From Iodobacter sp025352645 (GTDB taxonomy: Bacteria; Pseudomonadota; Gammaproteobacteria; Burkholderiales; Chitinibacteraceae): DNA of 64,000 bases. Positions 54,052-62,176 of this stretch are shown here, in pieces. The position numbers and the translations under genes were made by a program. Position 1 is the stretch's first letter; each line of letters opens with the position of its first letter. The notes under the pieces are model-generated. The model saw only the letters and a list, made by a program, of their open reading frames with translations. It made no database searches and was not told the DNA's origin. The DNA lies in assembly GCF_033446605.1 (NCBI RefSeq), contig NZ_JAWQUO010000007.1:1-64000 (forward strand), in the 5' to 3' direction.

Positions 54052-54782
54052 AAATCTTCAACCATTGGGCCTATAGAAAGAATTGCTAAGATCAGCGCTA
54101 AAAAAATGGTGGAGCTAAAGCCCAGATGATTAAAACCATAGGCCCCCGAGATCGCACCACATAAGAAGGCTAATACCAAGCTGGATTGCACTTTTAAATG
54201 TTTGCGATCACATAAAACTTTTACCTCATTAGGGGCATTAGAATTACGGTTCCAATAAAAAAGCCGCCCTAATTCAATACTGATATCGGTAATCAAGCCG
54301 GTCAGGTGGGTGGTACGAATCACCGCCTTAGAAATCTTAGTAATGATGGCGTTTTGCAGCCCCATGATGTAGCAAAGCAGCAGCACCGTGAGCGGAACTA
54401 GGCTGTTTGAGTGCGAATCAAGCTGGGCGCCCAATAAACCAAAGCACAGCAAGAGTAATGACTCTAGTAATAGTGGTAGGGCGTACAGGCTGCGTCTACC
54501 ACGGCGGCGCGCCCAGTTAATCAAGAGGGAAGAGGTGATGGCGCCGGCCATAAACATCAGCACGCTGGCCAGTGCCCCAAACATCAAAGAGATATTGCCC
54601 AATACCCAGTTATCCGCAAGCCCAGAAAGAATCCCCGTCATATGCGATGTGTATTGCCCAACCGCCAAAAAACCACCTGCATTGGTTGCCCCCGCAACAA
54701 AACATAGGGTGATACCAAGGTGAAAATTACTGCGTTCGGTACGCTCTGGGGCGGTTAGCCCGCGAAGATAGCGAAAGGGCAT
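54048..54782 (-). CDS. YoaK family (DUF1275) membrane protein
   Basis: A 244-aa integral membrane protein with about six helices and the DUF1275 signatures (AGATNAGGFLAVGQYTSHMTGILSGLADN near 30-58, and QNAIITKISKAVIRTTHLTGLITDISIELGR near 142-172). Some members are linked to membrane transport or stress, but the biochemical role is not established. Its stop overlaps the choV stop on the opposite strand, leaving no room for a terminator between the two transcripts. Confidence 0.9.
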   Translation of the reverse strand: MPFRYLRGLTAPERTERSNFHLGITLCFVAGATNAGGFLAVGQYTSHMTGILSGLADNWVLGNISLMFGALASVLMFMAGAITSSLLINWARRRGRRSLYALPLLLESLLLLCFGLLGAQLDSHSNSLVPLTVLLLCYIMGLQNAIITKISKAVIRTTHLTGLITDISIELGRLFYWNRNSNAPNEVKVLCDRKHLKVQSSLVLAFLCGAISGAYGFNHLGFSSTIFLALILAILSIGPMVEDF

Positions 54783-55034
54783 GACGGCTCACAAGTGCTT
54801 GCGAAGCCTTGATTGTACTCGCTTTTATATCATTGGCATTTTGCCAACATTACCCTTGCTTACTAATTTTTTAAGGGAAAGTACGCTAGGGCCAATTAGT
54901 CTATAGCGTGTTTTGTTATATATAAGTTATTTAATATTTCTTCTTAATAAATACATGCCTTGCTAGAATCCAGACAGATCAAGGCGCCAGCCGATACTAA
55001 ATGAATGCAATTTAAAACCTCACAGGTAAATACC

Positions 55035-55817
55035 ATGAAAAAGACTTTAGTTATTAGCGCGCTCGCTGCTTTATTGGCCACTGGTTTTGCACAAGCTGCA
55101 GAAAAGCTCACTATTGCCGCAACTGCGGTTCCGCACGCAGAAATCTTAGAATTGATTAAGCCACTTTTAGCTAAAGAAGGCGTAGATTTACAAATTAAAG
55201 TATTTACCGATTATGTACAGCCAAACTTGCAAGTTGATCAAAAAAATATCGATGCAAATTACTTTCAGACTAAGCCTTATTTAGATAACTTTAACAAAGG
55301 CAAGGGCACTAATTTGGTGATTGTAACCGGCGTACACGTAGAGCCATTTGGCGCGTATTCGCATAAATATAAATCACTAAAAGACTTGCCAGTTGGTGCA
55401 ACGGTAGCCATTCCAAATGAAGGCAGCAATAGTGGCCGTGCTTTATTATTGCTACAAAAATCGGGCGTGATTAAGCTAAAAGACCCAACAAATGCACTTT
55501 CAACACCTAAAGATATCAGCGAAAATCCAAAGAAGTTGAAGTTTAAAGAATTAGACGCAGCCATGTTAGCGCGCGTGTTAGATCAAGTTGATTTGGCTTT
55601 GATTAACACCAATTACGCTTTGGAAGCCAAGCTTAATCCGGTTAAAGATTCTTTAGCGCTAGAAGATCGCAGCTCGCCTTATGTGAATTACCTTGTAGCC
55701 CGCCCTGATAACAAAGACAGCGCAGCTATTAAAAAACTAGCGGCAGCATTAACCAGCCAACAAGTAAAAACCTTTATTGAGGGAAAATACGCAGGTGCGG
55801 TAGTTCCAGCGTTTTAA
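55035..55817 (+). CDS. MetQ/NlpA-type binding protein, no lipobox
   Basis: The 260-aa substrate-binding protein has a signal peptide MKKTLVISALAALLATGFAQA, a MetQ core (KLTIAATAVPHAEILELIKPLL, DANYFQTKPYLDNF, the ligand loop PNEGSNSGRALLLL, LALINTNYA) and the C-terminal helix LTSQQVKTFIEGKY. MetQ proteins are usually lipoproteins with a Cys after the signal; here the cleavage region AQAAEK has none, so it should be soluble in the periplasm. metN and metI are not adjacent, so it is an orphan. It likely binds methionine. Confidence 0.9.
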   Translation: MKKTLVISALAALLATGFAQAAEKLTIAATAVPHAEILELIKPLLAKEGVDLQIKVFTDYVQPNLQVDQKNIDANYFQTKPYLDNFNKGKGTNLVIVTGVHVEPFGAYSHKYKSLKDLPVGATVAIPNEGSNSGRALLLLQKSGVIKLKDPTNALSTPKDISENPKKLKFKELDAAMLARVLDQVDLALINTNYALEAKLNPVKDSLALEDRSSPYVNYLVARPDNKDSAAIKKLAAALTSQQVKTFIEGKYAGAVVPAF

Positions 55818-55830
55818 TTGAGTAATTTAT

Positions 55831-55868
55831 AAAATAGGGGCGCTGCATGCAGCGCCCCTATTTTTTTT
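55831..55868. terminator. long palindromic terminator after the MetQ-like gene
   Basis: Perfect 34-bp palindrome (arms AAAATAGGGGCGCTGCA and its complement) followed by an eight-base T-run. It resembles the arms of the 32682-32739 repeat (TAGGGGCGCTGC) and works as a strong terminator for the plus-strand gene, probably in both directions. Confidence 0.88.
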
Positions 55869-56032
55869 ATTTAATTAAATAGATAGCAGGGCGATTTCAT
55901 TTATGTAGATTGCATCAATGGTTATCATTTAAATAAAAAGTGCGGTGCAATAAAGAAGGCGGTTTTTAGTCTATAAGCGGCTAGGTAAAAGACAGGTGGC
56001 GAAAGCCCTCTAGCTAAGAAGGCGCGCCTAAT

Positions 56033-56662
56033 TTACAGCAGATTACGATAGCCATTGACCAGCACCAGCCCAGCAAACCAAAGATAAAGCAGAGCAGAGG
56101 CGAGTAGGCAGCCTTGGGTGAAGCGTTGGCCAAATAGTTTGGCACCGTGGGTGGCGCTGTAAACCATTAGCAGCGTCCATGCCATGCCGCCTGCAAAAAA
56201 GCCACTTAAAAAGCGCATCGTTGCAAGCAGGCTGCCATCAGTGGCTTGGGCAATTAAACTACCACCAACAGCAGCAAACCAAAGAATGGAAGAGGGTGAG
56301 GCCATCGCCAGCATCATGCCTTTGCCAAACATACTGCGGCGGCCAGAGGCAGGCAGCTGGGTGCTTTCGATTTGTTTGGCATCTTGCCAAGCTTGGCGTG
56401 CCATTTTAACGGCAAGAAACAGCAGCAGTGAGCCGCCACCTAGCCAAGTTACCCATTTAACGGCGGTAAATTGCAGTAATACGCTCATACCTAGCAAGGA
56501 CACTACCGCCCAAACCAAATCGCCAAAACAAGAGCCCAGCCCCATCCACATTGCTGGGCGGGGGCCGTGTTTTAGGCTGGTGTCGATCAGGGCAACATTA
56601 ACGATTCCAAGGTCTAAACAGAGGGAAATAGAAAGTAAAAAACCGGTGATAAATACATCCAT
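56033..56662 (-). CDS. LysE family exporter
   Basis: A 209-aa membrane protein with six helices. The family start is slightly altered (LCLDLGIVNVALIDTSLKHGP instead of the usual TPGPN), and ASPSSILWFAAVGG replaces the SNPK motif. This variant subfamily is more distant from lysine exporters; substrate unknown. It begins 6 bases after trkH ends, so it is in the trkAH transcription unit. Confidence 0.85.
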   Translation of the reverse strand: MDVFITGFLLSISLCLDLGIVNVALIDTSLKHGPRPAMWMGLGSCFGDLVWAVVSLLGMSVLLQFTAVKWVTWLGGGSLLLFLAVKMARQAWQDAKQIESTQLPASGRRSMFGKGMMLAMASPSSILWFAAVGGSLIAQATDGSLLATMRFLSGFFAGGMAWTLLMVYSATHGAKLFGQRFTQGCLLASALLYLWFAGLVLVNGYRNLL

Positions 56663-56668
56663 ATCAGA

Positions 56669-58138
56669 TTAAGATTTCCAAAAAGCGCGGGTAAATAAAA
56701 TCAGTACCGAGAATACTTCTAAGCGGCCAAGCAGCATGGCAAAGTTACATACCCAGATTTGAAAATCGCTGAGCACGCCGTAGTTAGATGCGGGGCCAAC
56801 CACGCCAAGGCCGGGGCCAGCATTATTGATGCAGGCAATGATGGCGGTAAAGCTAGATAAAAAATCGAGGCCAGAAATCAATAATATAAATGTCAGCCCA
56901 ACGATGCTCATGCAGTATAAAAAGACAAAGCCCATGATCGCAAAGACAATATTGCCAGGAATGGACATCCCATTGACGCGCAAAGGGTGAACTGCATTGG
57001 GGTGAATCAGGGTAGACATTTGCCGTTTAGATTCGCGCAGCATAATCAAGGTGCGAATCATTTTAACCCCACCACCAGTGGAGCCGGAGCAGGCGGTGAT
57101 GCAGGATAAAAACAGCATCAGTAAGGGCACAAAGATTGGCCACTGGCCAAAATCAACACTGGCAAAACCAGAATCGGTGGCGATAGAGACCAGATTAAAG
57201 GCCACATGCCTGAGCGAGGTGAGATAGTCGCCATAGGTTTTTTGCCATACTAGATAGGCTGCGCTGCCGAGGGTGCTCACCACAATCAGCACAATCATGG
57301 CTTTAAATTCAGAGTCTTTCCAGTAAGTGGAAAATTTGCGCCCGGTTAGTGCTAGATAATGTGTGGCGAAGTTAGTAGCGGCCAGCAGCATAAATACGAT
57401 GAGAATCGCCTCGATAATGGGCGAGTTAAAAAAGCCTACGCTGGCATCGTGGGTAGAAAAACCGCCTAAGCACATGGCGGCAAAGGCATGGCAAACTGCA
57501 TCTAGCCAGCTCATCCCACCTACAAATTTAAGCAGCAGGGCGCAAGCCAGCGTGAGGCCTGCGTAGACTATCCAAAGGTTTCTGGCGGTTTCACGGATTC
57601 TAGGTGTCAGTTTTGAATCTTTGATTGGACCTGGGGTTTCGGCTTTAAATAGCTGCATTCCCCCCACCCCCAGCATGGGCAGAATCGCCACCGCCAGCAC
57701 AATAATCCCCATGCCGCCCAACCAATTTAACAGGTGCCGCCATAGATTGATTGATGCGGGTAGCTGATCTAGGCCGGTGAGTACCGTTGCGCCGGTGGTG
57801 GTAAGCGCCGACATGGTTTCAAAGTAGGCGTGGGTAAAGGAGAGCTGCGTATCAAATAGCATCAGTGGCAGCGCCGCCACGGCGGGCAGGGTGGTCCAAA
57901 GCCCGACCACTAAAATAAAACCATCCCGTGATTTCATTTCCCGCTTATAGCGATGAGTGAGCAGGCTTAAGGCTCCGCTAAACAGCAGTAAGCTAGCTAG
58001 AGAGGTGATAAAAGGCTGCAGCCCTGCATCGTTTCCCCACCAAGCCACGGTAATCGGAATCAAAATCCATAGCGAAAAAATAGCGGCAACCCGCGCCAAA
58101 ATATTAATGGTGGGAAAAATACGTTGGGTTAGCTGCAT
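56669..58138 (-). CDS. trkH: TrkH-type potassium uptake channel
   Basis: A 489-aa membrane protein of the Trk/Ktr K+ uptake superfamily. It has four pore-loop repeats with glycine filter segments (ATTVLTG-like TTGATVLTG, MCLGGFSTHD, SIATDSGFASV, NNAGPGLGVVGP) and about ten helices. It is the pore of a Trk system and pairs with TrkA, whose gene overlaps it by one base (TGATG at 58136-58140). Confidence 0.94.
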   Translation of the reverse strand: MQLTQRIFPTINILARVAAIFSLWILIPITVAWWGNDAGLQPFITSLASLLLFSGALSLLTHRYKREMKSRDGFILVVGLWTTLPAVAALPLMLFDTQLSFTHAYFETMSALTTTGATVLTGLDQLPASINLWRHLLNWLGGMGIIVLAVAILPMLGVGGMQLFKAETPGPIKDSKLTPRIRETARNLWIVYAGLTLACALLLKFVGGMSWLDAVCHAFAAMCLGGFSTHDASVGFFNSPIIEAILIVFMLLAATNFATHYLALTGRKFSTYWKDSEFKAMIVLIVVSTLGSAAYLVWQKTYGDYLTSLRHVAFNLVSIATDSGFASVDFGQWPIFVPLLMLFLSCITACSGSTGGGVKMIRTLIMLRESKRQMSTLIHPNAVHPLRVNGMSIPGNIVFAIMGFVFLYCMSIVGLTFILLISGLDFLSSFTAIIACINNAGPGLGVVGPASNYGVLSDFQIWVCNFAMLLGRLEVFSVLILFTRAFWKS

Positions 58139-59514
58139 CAGAAAAATCCAAGTTTTACGGCAAATAGTTGTTCTACTTCGCGAATATGCGCTTTGTTATC
58201 CACAAATAAAATCACATGATCATCGCTTTCTATCATGGTGTCGCCATGGGCAATGATCACTTTGTTGCCGCGCACAATGGCGGCCAAATCAGCACCTGAG
58301 GGCAACTTAATATCATCGATCTTTTTACCAACGACGCGGCTAGTGGCAGGCGTGCCGTGCACGATGATTTCCATTGCCTCTGCCGCACCGCGCCGCAGGC
58401 TGTGCACTGCCACAACATCACCGCTTCTAACATGGGCAAGTAGTGAGCCGATGGTGGCAATGGCAGGGGAAATGGCCACATCAATCTTGCCGCCTTGCAA
58501 AAGGTCTACATAACGCGAGCGATTAATAATGGCGATGGTTTTGCGCGCCCCCATTTGTTTCGCCAAAAGGCTAGACATAATATTGTCTTCATCATCGGAG
58601 GTGAGCGCCATGTAAAGATCGCAGCGCTCAATTAGCTCGCTTTCTAATAACGCCTCATCGGTGGCATCGCCCCGTAGCACCAAGGCGTACGGTAGCGCTT
58701 CGGCTAGCCAAGCGGCGCGTTCTTTGTTGGCTTCAATTAATTTGACTTGATAATCGTGTTGCAGGGTTTGCGCTAGGCGATAACCTACATTGCCACCGCC
58801 GGAAAGCGTAATGCGTTTGATGGCTTTTTCTGTGCCACGCATTTCTTTGATTACGGCGCGAATATGCTCGGTGGCGGCGAGGAAAAATACCTCATCTCCC
58901 ACTTGTAACACGGTATTGCCATCAGGGTGCACACGGCGATTCTTGCGGTAAATTGATACTACGCGTCGATCAATTTTAGGTAACAGTCGATCCAGCGTGG
59001 CTAAATCTTGGCCATCCATATGCGCCCCAGCCTCTACCCGAATCGCCACCAGTTGCGCCTTGCCACCGGCAAAATCCAGCACTTGTAACGCTTCGGGGGT
59101 TTCTACTAGGCTCACTAAATAGTCGGTCACAATTTGCGCGGGGGTGATGACATGATCAATCGCAAAATTATTGTCGGTAAATAGCTCTGGCCGCGCCAGT
59201 AAATCAGGGTCACGAATCCGCGCAAGGCGAGTGGGCACATTAAATAACTCGTAAGCAATCTTACAAGCCACCATATTGAGCTCATCCAGTGGCGTAACGG
59301 CCAGCAGTAAATCCGCATCGGCCGCTCCTGCTGCTGCCAACACGGCAGGACTGGCGGCGTGGCCAACCAAGGTGCGTAGGTCGAGCCGATCAGCCAGCGG
59401 CTTAAGCTGCTCTGGGTTTTCGTCCACAATGGTGACGTGATAGCGCTCATGCACTAGCTGCTCAGCCACTGATGCGCCAACACGGCCAGCGCCAAGAATT
59501 AAGATATTTGACAC
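58138..59514 (-). CDS. trkA: TrkA, cytosolic K+ channel regulator
   Basis: A 458-aa RCK protein with two tandem nucleotide-binding/C domain units: GAGRVGASVAEQL (7-19) begins the first RCK-N and SGGGNVGYRLAQTL (about 236-249) the second. Each is followed by a TrkA-C domain. It binds NAD(H) and ATP and gates TrkH. It is first in the trkA-trkH-LysE unit. In many proteobacteria trkA follows ntrYX, as it nearly does here. Confidence 0.95.
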   Translation of the reverse strand: MSNILILGAGRVGASVAEQLVHERYHVTIVDENPEQLKPLADRLDLRTLVGHAASPAVLAAAGAADADLLLAVTPLDELNMVACKIAYELFNVPTRLARIRDPDLLARPELFTDNNFAIDHVITPAQIVTDYLVSLVETPEALQVLDFAGGKAQLVAIRVEAGAHMDGQDLATLDRLLPKIDRRVVSIYRKNRRVHPDGNTVLQVGDEVFFLAATEHIRAVIKEMRGTEKAIKRITLSGGGNVGYRLAQTLQHDYQVKLIEANKERAAWLAEALPYALVLRGDATDEALLESELIERCDLYMALTSDDEDNIMSSLLAKQMGARKTIAIINRSRYVDLLQGGKIDVAISPAIATIGSLLAHVRSGDVVAVHSLRRGAAEAMEIIVHGTPATSRVVGKKIDDIKLPSGADLAAIVRGNKVIIAHGDTMIESDDHVILFVDNKAHIREVEQLFAVKLGFF

Positions 59515-59903
59515 GATTATTCCATGCGAAGTTTTAATGCATTTGAAGGATAGCGTAGGGCTTAGAGTATGGGGTGTTGTTGATGCAATTTATAGGGGAG
59601 TGTTACACAGTAAAAACCCAAGTATTGAATTATCTAGAAATAGATAGAGTGCGGAGTTTTATAGAGAAAAATATGTTGTTGAAGACAGCCATCTGTTTTT
59701 TATCGCGGCTCAGCCCCAAAGCTGTAGCCAACGCAGCCGTGAATGAAACGTCAACAGACCCTAGCTAGAGGGGGAGTAACTTTACCTTAGGGCGTGATCA
59801 TCTTTGCATGTGGTAGGTTTAGATCGCACAGTAAAAGTATTACGCCTTGAGGCATTGAATTGTTTAAACTAGGTTGCTTGCGATGCGCTCTTATCGGGCA
59901 GAC
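59515..59903. other. intergenic region with a solo MITE-C end
   Basis: 389 bases without a supported gene, between trkA and the ntrX-linked TPR gene. It holds a truncated MITE C right end (59739-59761). The rest (59540-59700) is AT-rich; a plus-strand ORF there reads into the MITE end and is not believable. Promoter for trkA expected near 59515-59600. Confidence 0.55.
59739..59764. repeat. solo end of MITE family C
   Basis: GTGAATGAAACGTCAACAGACCC is identical to the right 23-bp end of the complete copy at 14530-14794, with CTAG following. The upstream GCTCAGCCCCAAAGC is only partly related, and there is no left end. It is a truncated copy or a relic. Confidence 0.75.
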
Positions 59904-60875
59904 TTAAGCCACTTTGGGCTGTAATAGCTGCTTGTATTGCAGATATTCTGTGAGGTGGGTTTTAGCGGTATGTAGCTCATTTAGCCCTTCATAGCAGCTG
60001 CTTAGGGCAAAATGAATTTTGCATAGTAAGTGTGGGTTTTGTAATCCACAGGCTAAGTCGAGGGCTTGGTTCAGATGGGCTAGGGCACTGGCCCATTCTT
60101 GATCGGCCAGATCACAGCGGCCTAAGCTAAGCAAGCTCATGGCCTCACTCCATGGGTTGGCTTGTAATTGGCAAATTTTTAAGGCGGAGGCAAAGTGGAT
60201 TCTTGCGTCTGCCACCTGCTGATTGGCTAAGTCGAGTAGGCCTTTTAAGCGATAGGTTTCTATATCGGTGCTAAGACTGCGCTGGGTGAGCGCCGCATCT
60301 TGTAGGCGTTGCAGCATGGCGGCGGCTTCGCTTAGGCGCTCTAGGCTGAGTAAATCCACCACAATATTGGCGTAAACTCGGCAGCGTAGTTCTGTATTGC
60401 TACTGGTGTGTAGATAATCAAACGCTTGGTAGTGTGAATGCAGGGCTGAGGGGTAGTTTTCAAAGCCAAAATAAACTTGGCCTAGGCCAATATGCGCATG
60501 AATCAGCGGGCTATAGTGCTGCTGCTCTTGCGCTAATTGCGCGCATTCTTGCCAAAGCTTAGCCGCAAGGGTGGAGTCACCAAGGTCAAAATGACAGCGC
60601 GCAATTTGCTCTAGCAGCTGCACTTTTTCTAAGGAGCCATCCACCGCCATCAGTAGGGTGTGCTGCAAAGTATTTAAGGCACTTTGCAGCTCGCCTAATA
60701 TCAGTTGGGCCCTGCCTAAAATCAGCCCTGCCCGAATTTCCCCTTGGATATAGCCAATGGAATGTGCTTGCATTTGTGCCAACTTAGCCAGCTGCAGGCC
60801 CTCGTTGGCTTGCAATGCAAGGATTTCATCTGCACTCGCAATTAAGCGGTCTATATCACAGGGGATAAGCGGCAT
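59904..60875 (-). CDS. TPR-repeat protein overlapping ntrX
   Basis: The 323-aa protein has about seven tetratricopeptide repeats (for example IARCHFDLGDSTLAAKLWQECAQLA, AHIGLGQVYFGFENYPSALHSHYQAF, LLSLGRCDLADQEWASALAHLNQAL). It has no signal peptide, membrane segment or effector domain. Its start overlaps the ntrX stop (TAATG), so it is cotranslated with the regulator and probably acts as its scaffold or inhibitor (inference). I do not know a named family for it. Confidence 0.85.
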   Translation of the reverse strand: MPLIPCDIDRLIASADEILALQANEGLQLAKLAQMQAHSIGYIQGEIRAGLILGRAQLILGELQSALNTLQHTLLMAVDGSLEKVQLLEQIARCHFDLGDSTLAAKLWQECAQLAQEQQHYSPLIHAHIGLGQVYFGFENYPSALHSHYQAFDYLHTSSNTELRCRVYANIVVDLLSLERLSEAAAMLQRLQDAALTQRSLSTDIETYRLKGLLDLANQQVADARIHFASALKICQLQANPWSEAMSLLSLGRCDLADQEWASALAHLNQALDLACGLQNPHLLCKIHFALSSCYEGLNELHTAKTHLTEYLQYKQLLQPKVA

Positions 60876-62176
60876 TACTCTTCCTCAGTGCTGCGCTGCT
60901 TTTTTGGCACCGCAATACCCAGTTGCTTTAGCTTGCGGTAAAGGTGAGTACGTTCTAGGCCGACTTTTTCTGCCACACGACTCATATTACCGTTAGATAA
61001 ATCAATTTGCCGCTCGATATAGAGCTTTTCAAATTGATCGCGTGCCTCACGTAGCGGCAGGCTGAGATCAATATTTGGCAAGCCAGTTACGTGTTGGCTG
61101 TGGCTTTCGCTATGCATGCTGCCATTGGGTGAAAACTGGGAAAGCAAGCGGGCCAGTGGCGCGCTATCTATTTCACCATCGCGGCTGGTAATTGCCACGC
61201 TTTTTACCACATTGGCCAGCTCATCTAAATTACCGGCCCAATCTTGGCGGGATAATAATTGCAAAGCTAAGGGGCTAAAGTAACGCGGGCCTAGCTTATG
61301 CATGCCAATGGCGTCATTCAGCAGCTTTTCTGCCAAGGCAGGGATATCTTCGCGGTGCTCTGATAAAGCGGGAATGGCAATGCTGAGCTGCGAAATAAAA
61401 TTGAGTAGCTCTGGCTCAATTTGCCCCGCCAAAACACTCAGTGGCTTACTAGAAGCACACACTAAGCGCACGCGTTGTTTTTCTAATCTTGGCAGAATAC
61501 TTTTTAAACCGATCTGTGCTCGGCGATCTAACCACGCTAAATCACGCAGAAATAAGATCCCTCCCGCGGCTTTATTGAGTAATTCTTGGGGAGCTTGGGC
61601 CAAGTCTTCATTCGAAGGAGGCGAAATAAACGGCGCGCTACCTTGATTTAAATAGCGTGCACAGTGCTCAAACCCAACGCCAGGTAAACCGAGCAGTAAG
61701 ACTGGGCCGGTTTTACCACGCAATGGGCTTAAGGTTGCCTGCAATTCTTGAATCGCTTGCCCTGAGCCTAATCGCTCTAAAGTTGGCGCACGCGGAGCCA
61801 CTTCGCTAGGTAAAGAAAGCGCACGCTTTACCGTAGCCAATAGTTTTTGCAAACCAATTGGCTTTTCTAAAAAATCAAGCGCGCCAATACGGGTGGCTTC
61901 CACCGCCGTATCAATAGTCGCGTGACCAGACATCATCACCACAGGCATGGTGAGCTGACCATTTCGCGACCATTCTTTAAGCAGCGTGATCCCATCAGTA
62001 TCTGGCATCCAGATATCCAATAGCACCAAGCGTGGCTGAGATTGATTTCTGATTTTGCGAGCAGCTTCTGCATTTTCGGCTAAAACAATGCCATAGCCTT
62101 CATCTTGCAGAATTTCTGACAATAATTCACGAATGCCGACTTCGTCGTCGACGATCAAAATATCCTGACTAGCCAA
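60875..62176 (-). CDS. ntrX: NtrX-type response regulator with degenerate AAA+ domain
   Basis: The 433-aa protein has an intact N-terminal receiver (phosphoacceptor D54 in LLDIWMPDTDG), a central AAA+-like domain and a C-terminal Fis-type HTH (NGNMSRVAEKVGLERTHLYRKL). The AAA+ part lacks Walker A (LLGLPGVGFEH where GESGTGKE is expected), lacks the sigma-54 GAFTGA loop, and has a broken Walker B (LFLRDL). It probably cannot drive sigma-54 open-complex formation and acts as a DNA-binding regulator. The TTG start at 62176 has GGAGG 6 bases upstream; the longer ATG start lies deep inside ntrY. Confidence 0.9.
   Translation of the reverse strand: MASQDILIVDDEVGIRELLSEILQDEGYGIVLAENAEAARKIRNQSQPRLVLLDIWMPDTDGITLLKEWSRNGQLTMPVVMMSGHATIDTAVEATRIGALDFLEKPIGLQKLLATVKRALSLPSEVAPRAPTLERLGSGQAIQELQATLSPLRGKTGPVLLLGLPGVGFEHCARYLNQGSAPFISPPSNEDLAQAPQELLNKAAGGILFLRDLAWLDRRAQIGLKSILPRLEKQRVRLVCASSKPLSVLAGQIEPELLNFISQLSIAIPALSEHREDIPALAEKLLNDAIGMHKLGPRYFSPLALQLLSRQDWAGNLDELANVVKSVAITSRDGEIDSAPLARLLSQFSPNGSMHSESHSQHVTGLPNIDLSLPLREARDQFEKLYIERQIDLSNGNMSRVAEKVGLERTHLYRKLKQLGIAVPKKQRSTEEE

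Noticed and set aside
59574..59768. 64-aa plus-strand ORF upstream of trkA
   Set aside because: It ends in the solo MITE C end (the same VNETSTDPS tail as the ORF in the full MITE) and has no ribosome site.
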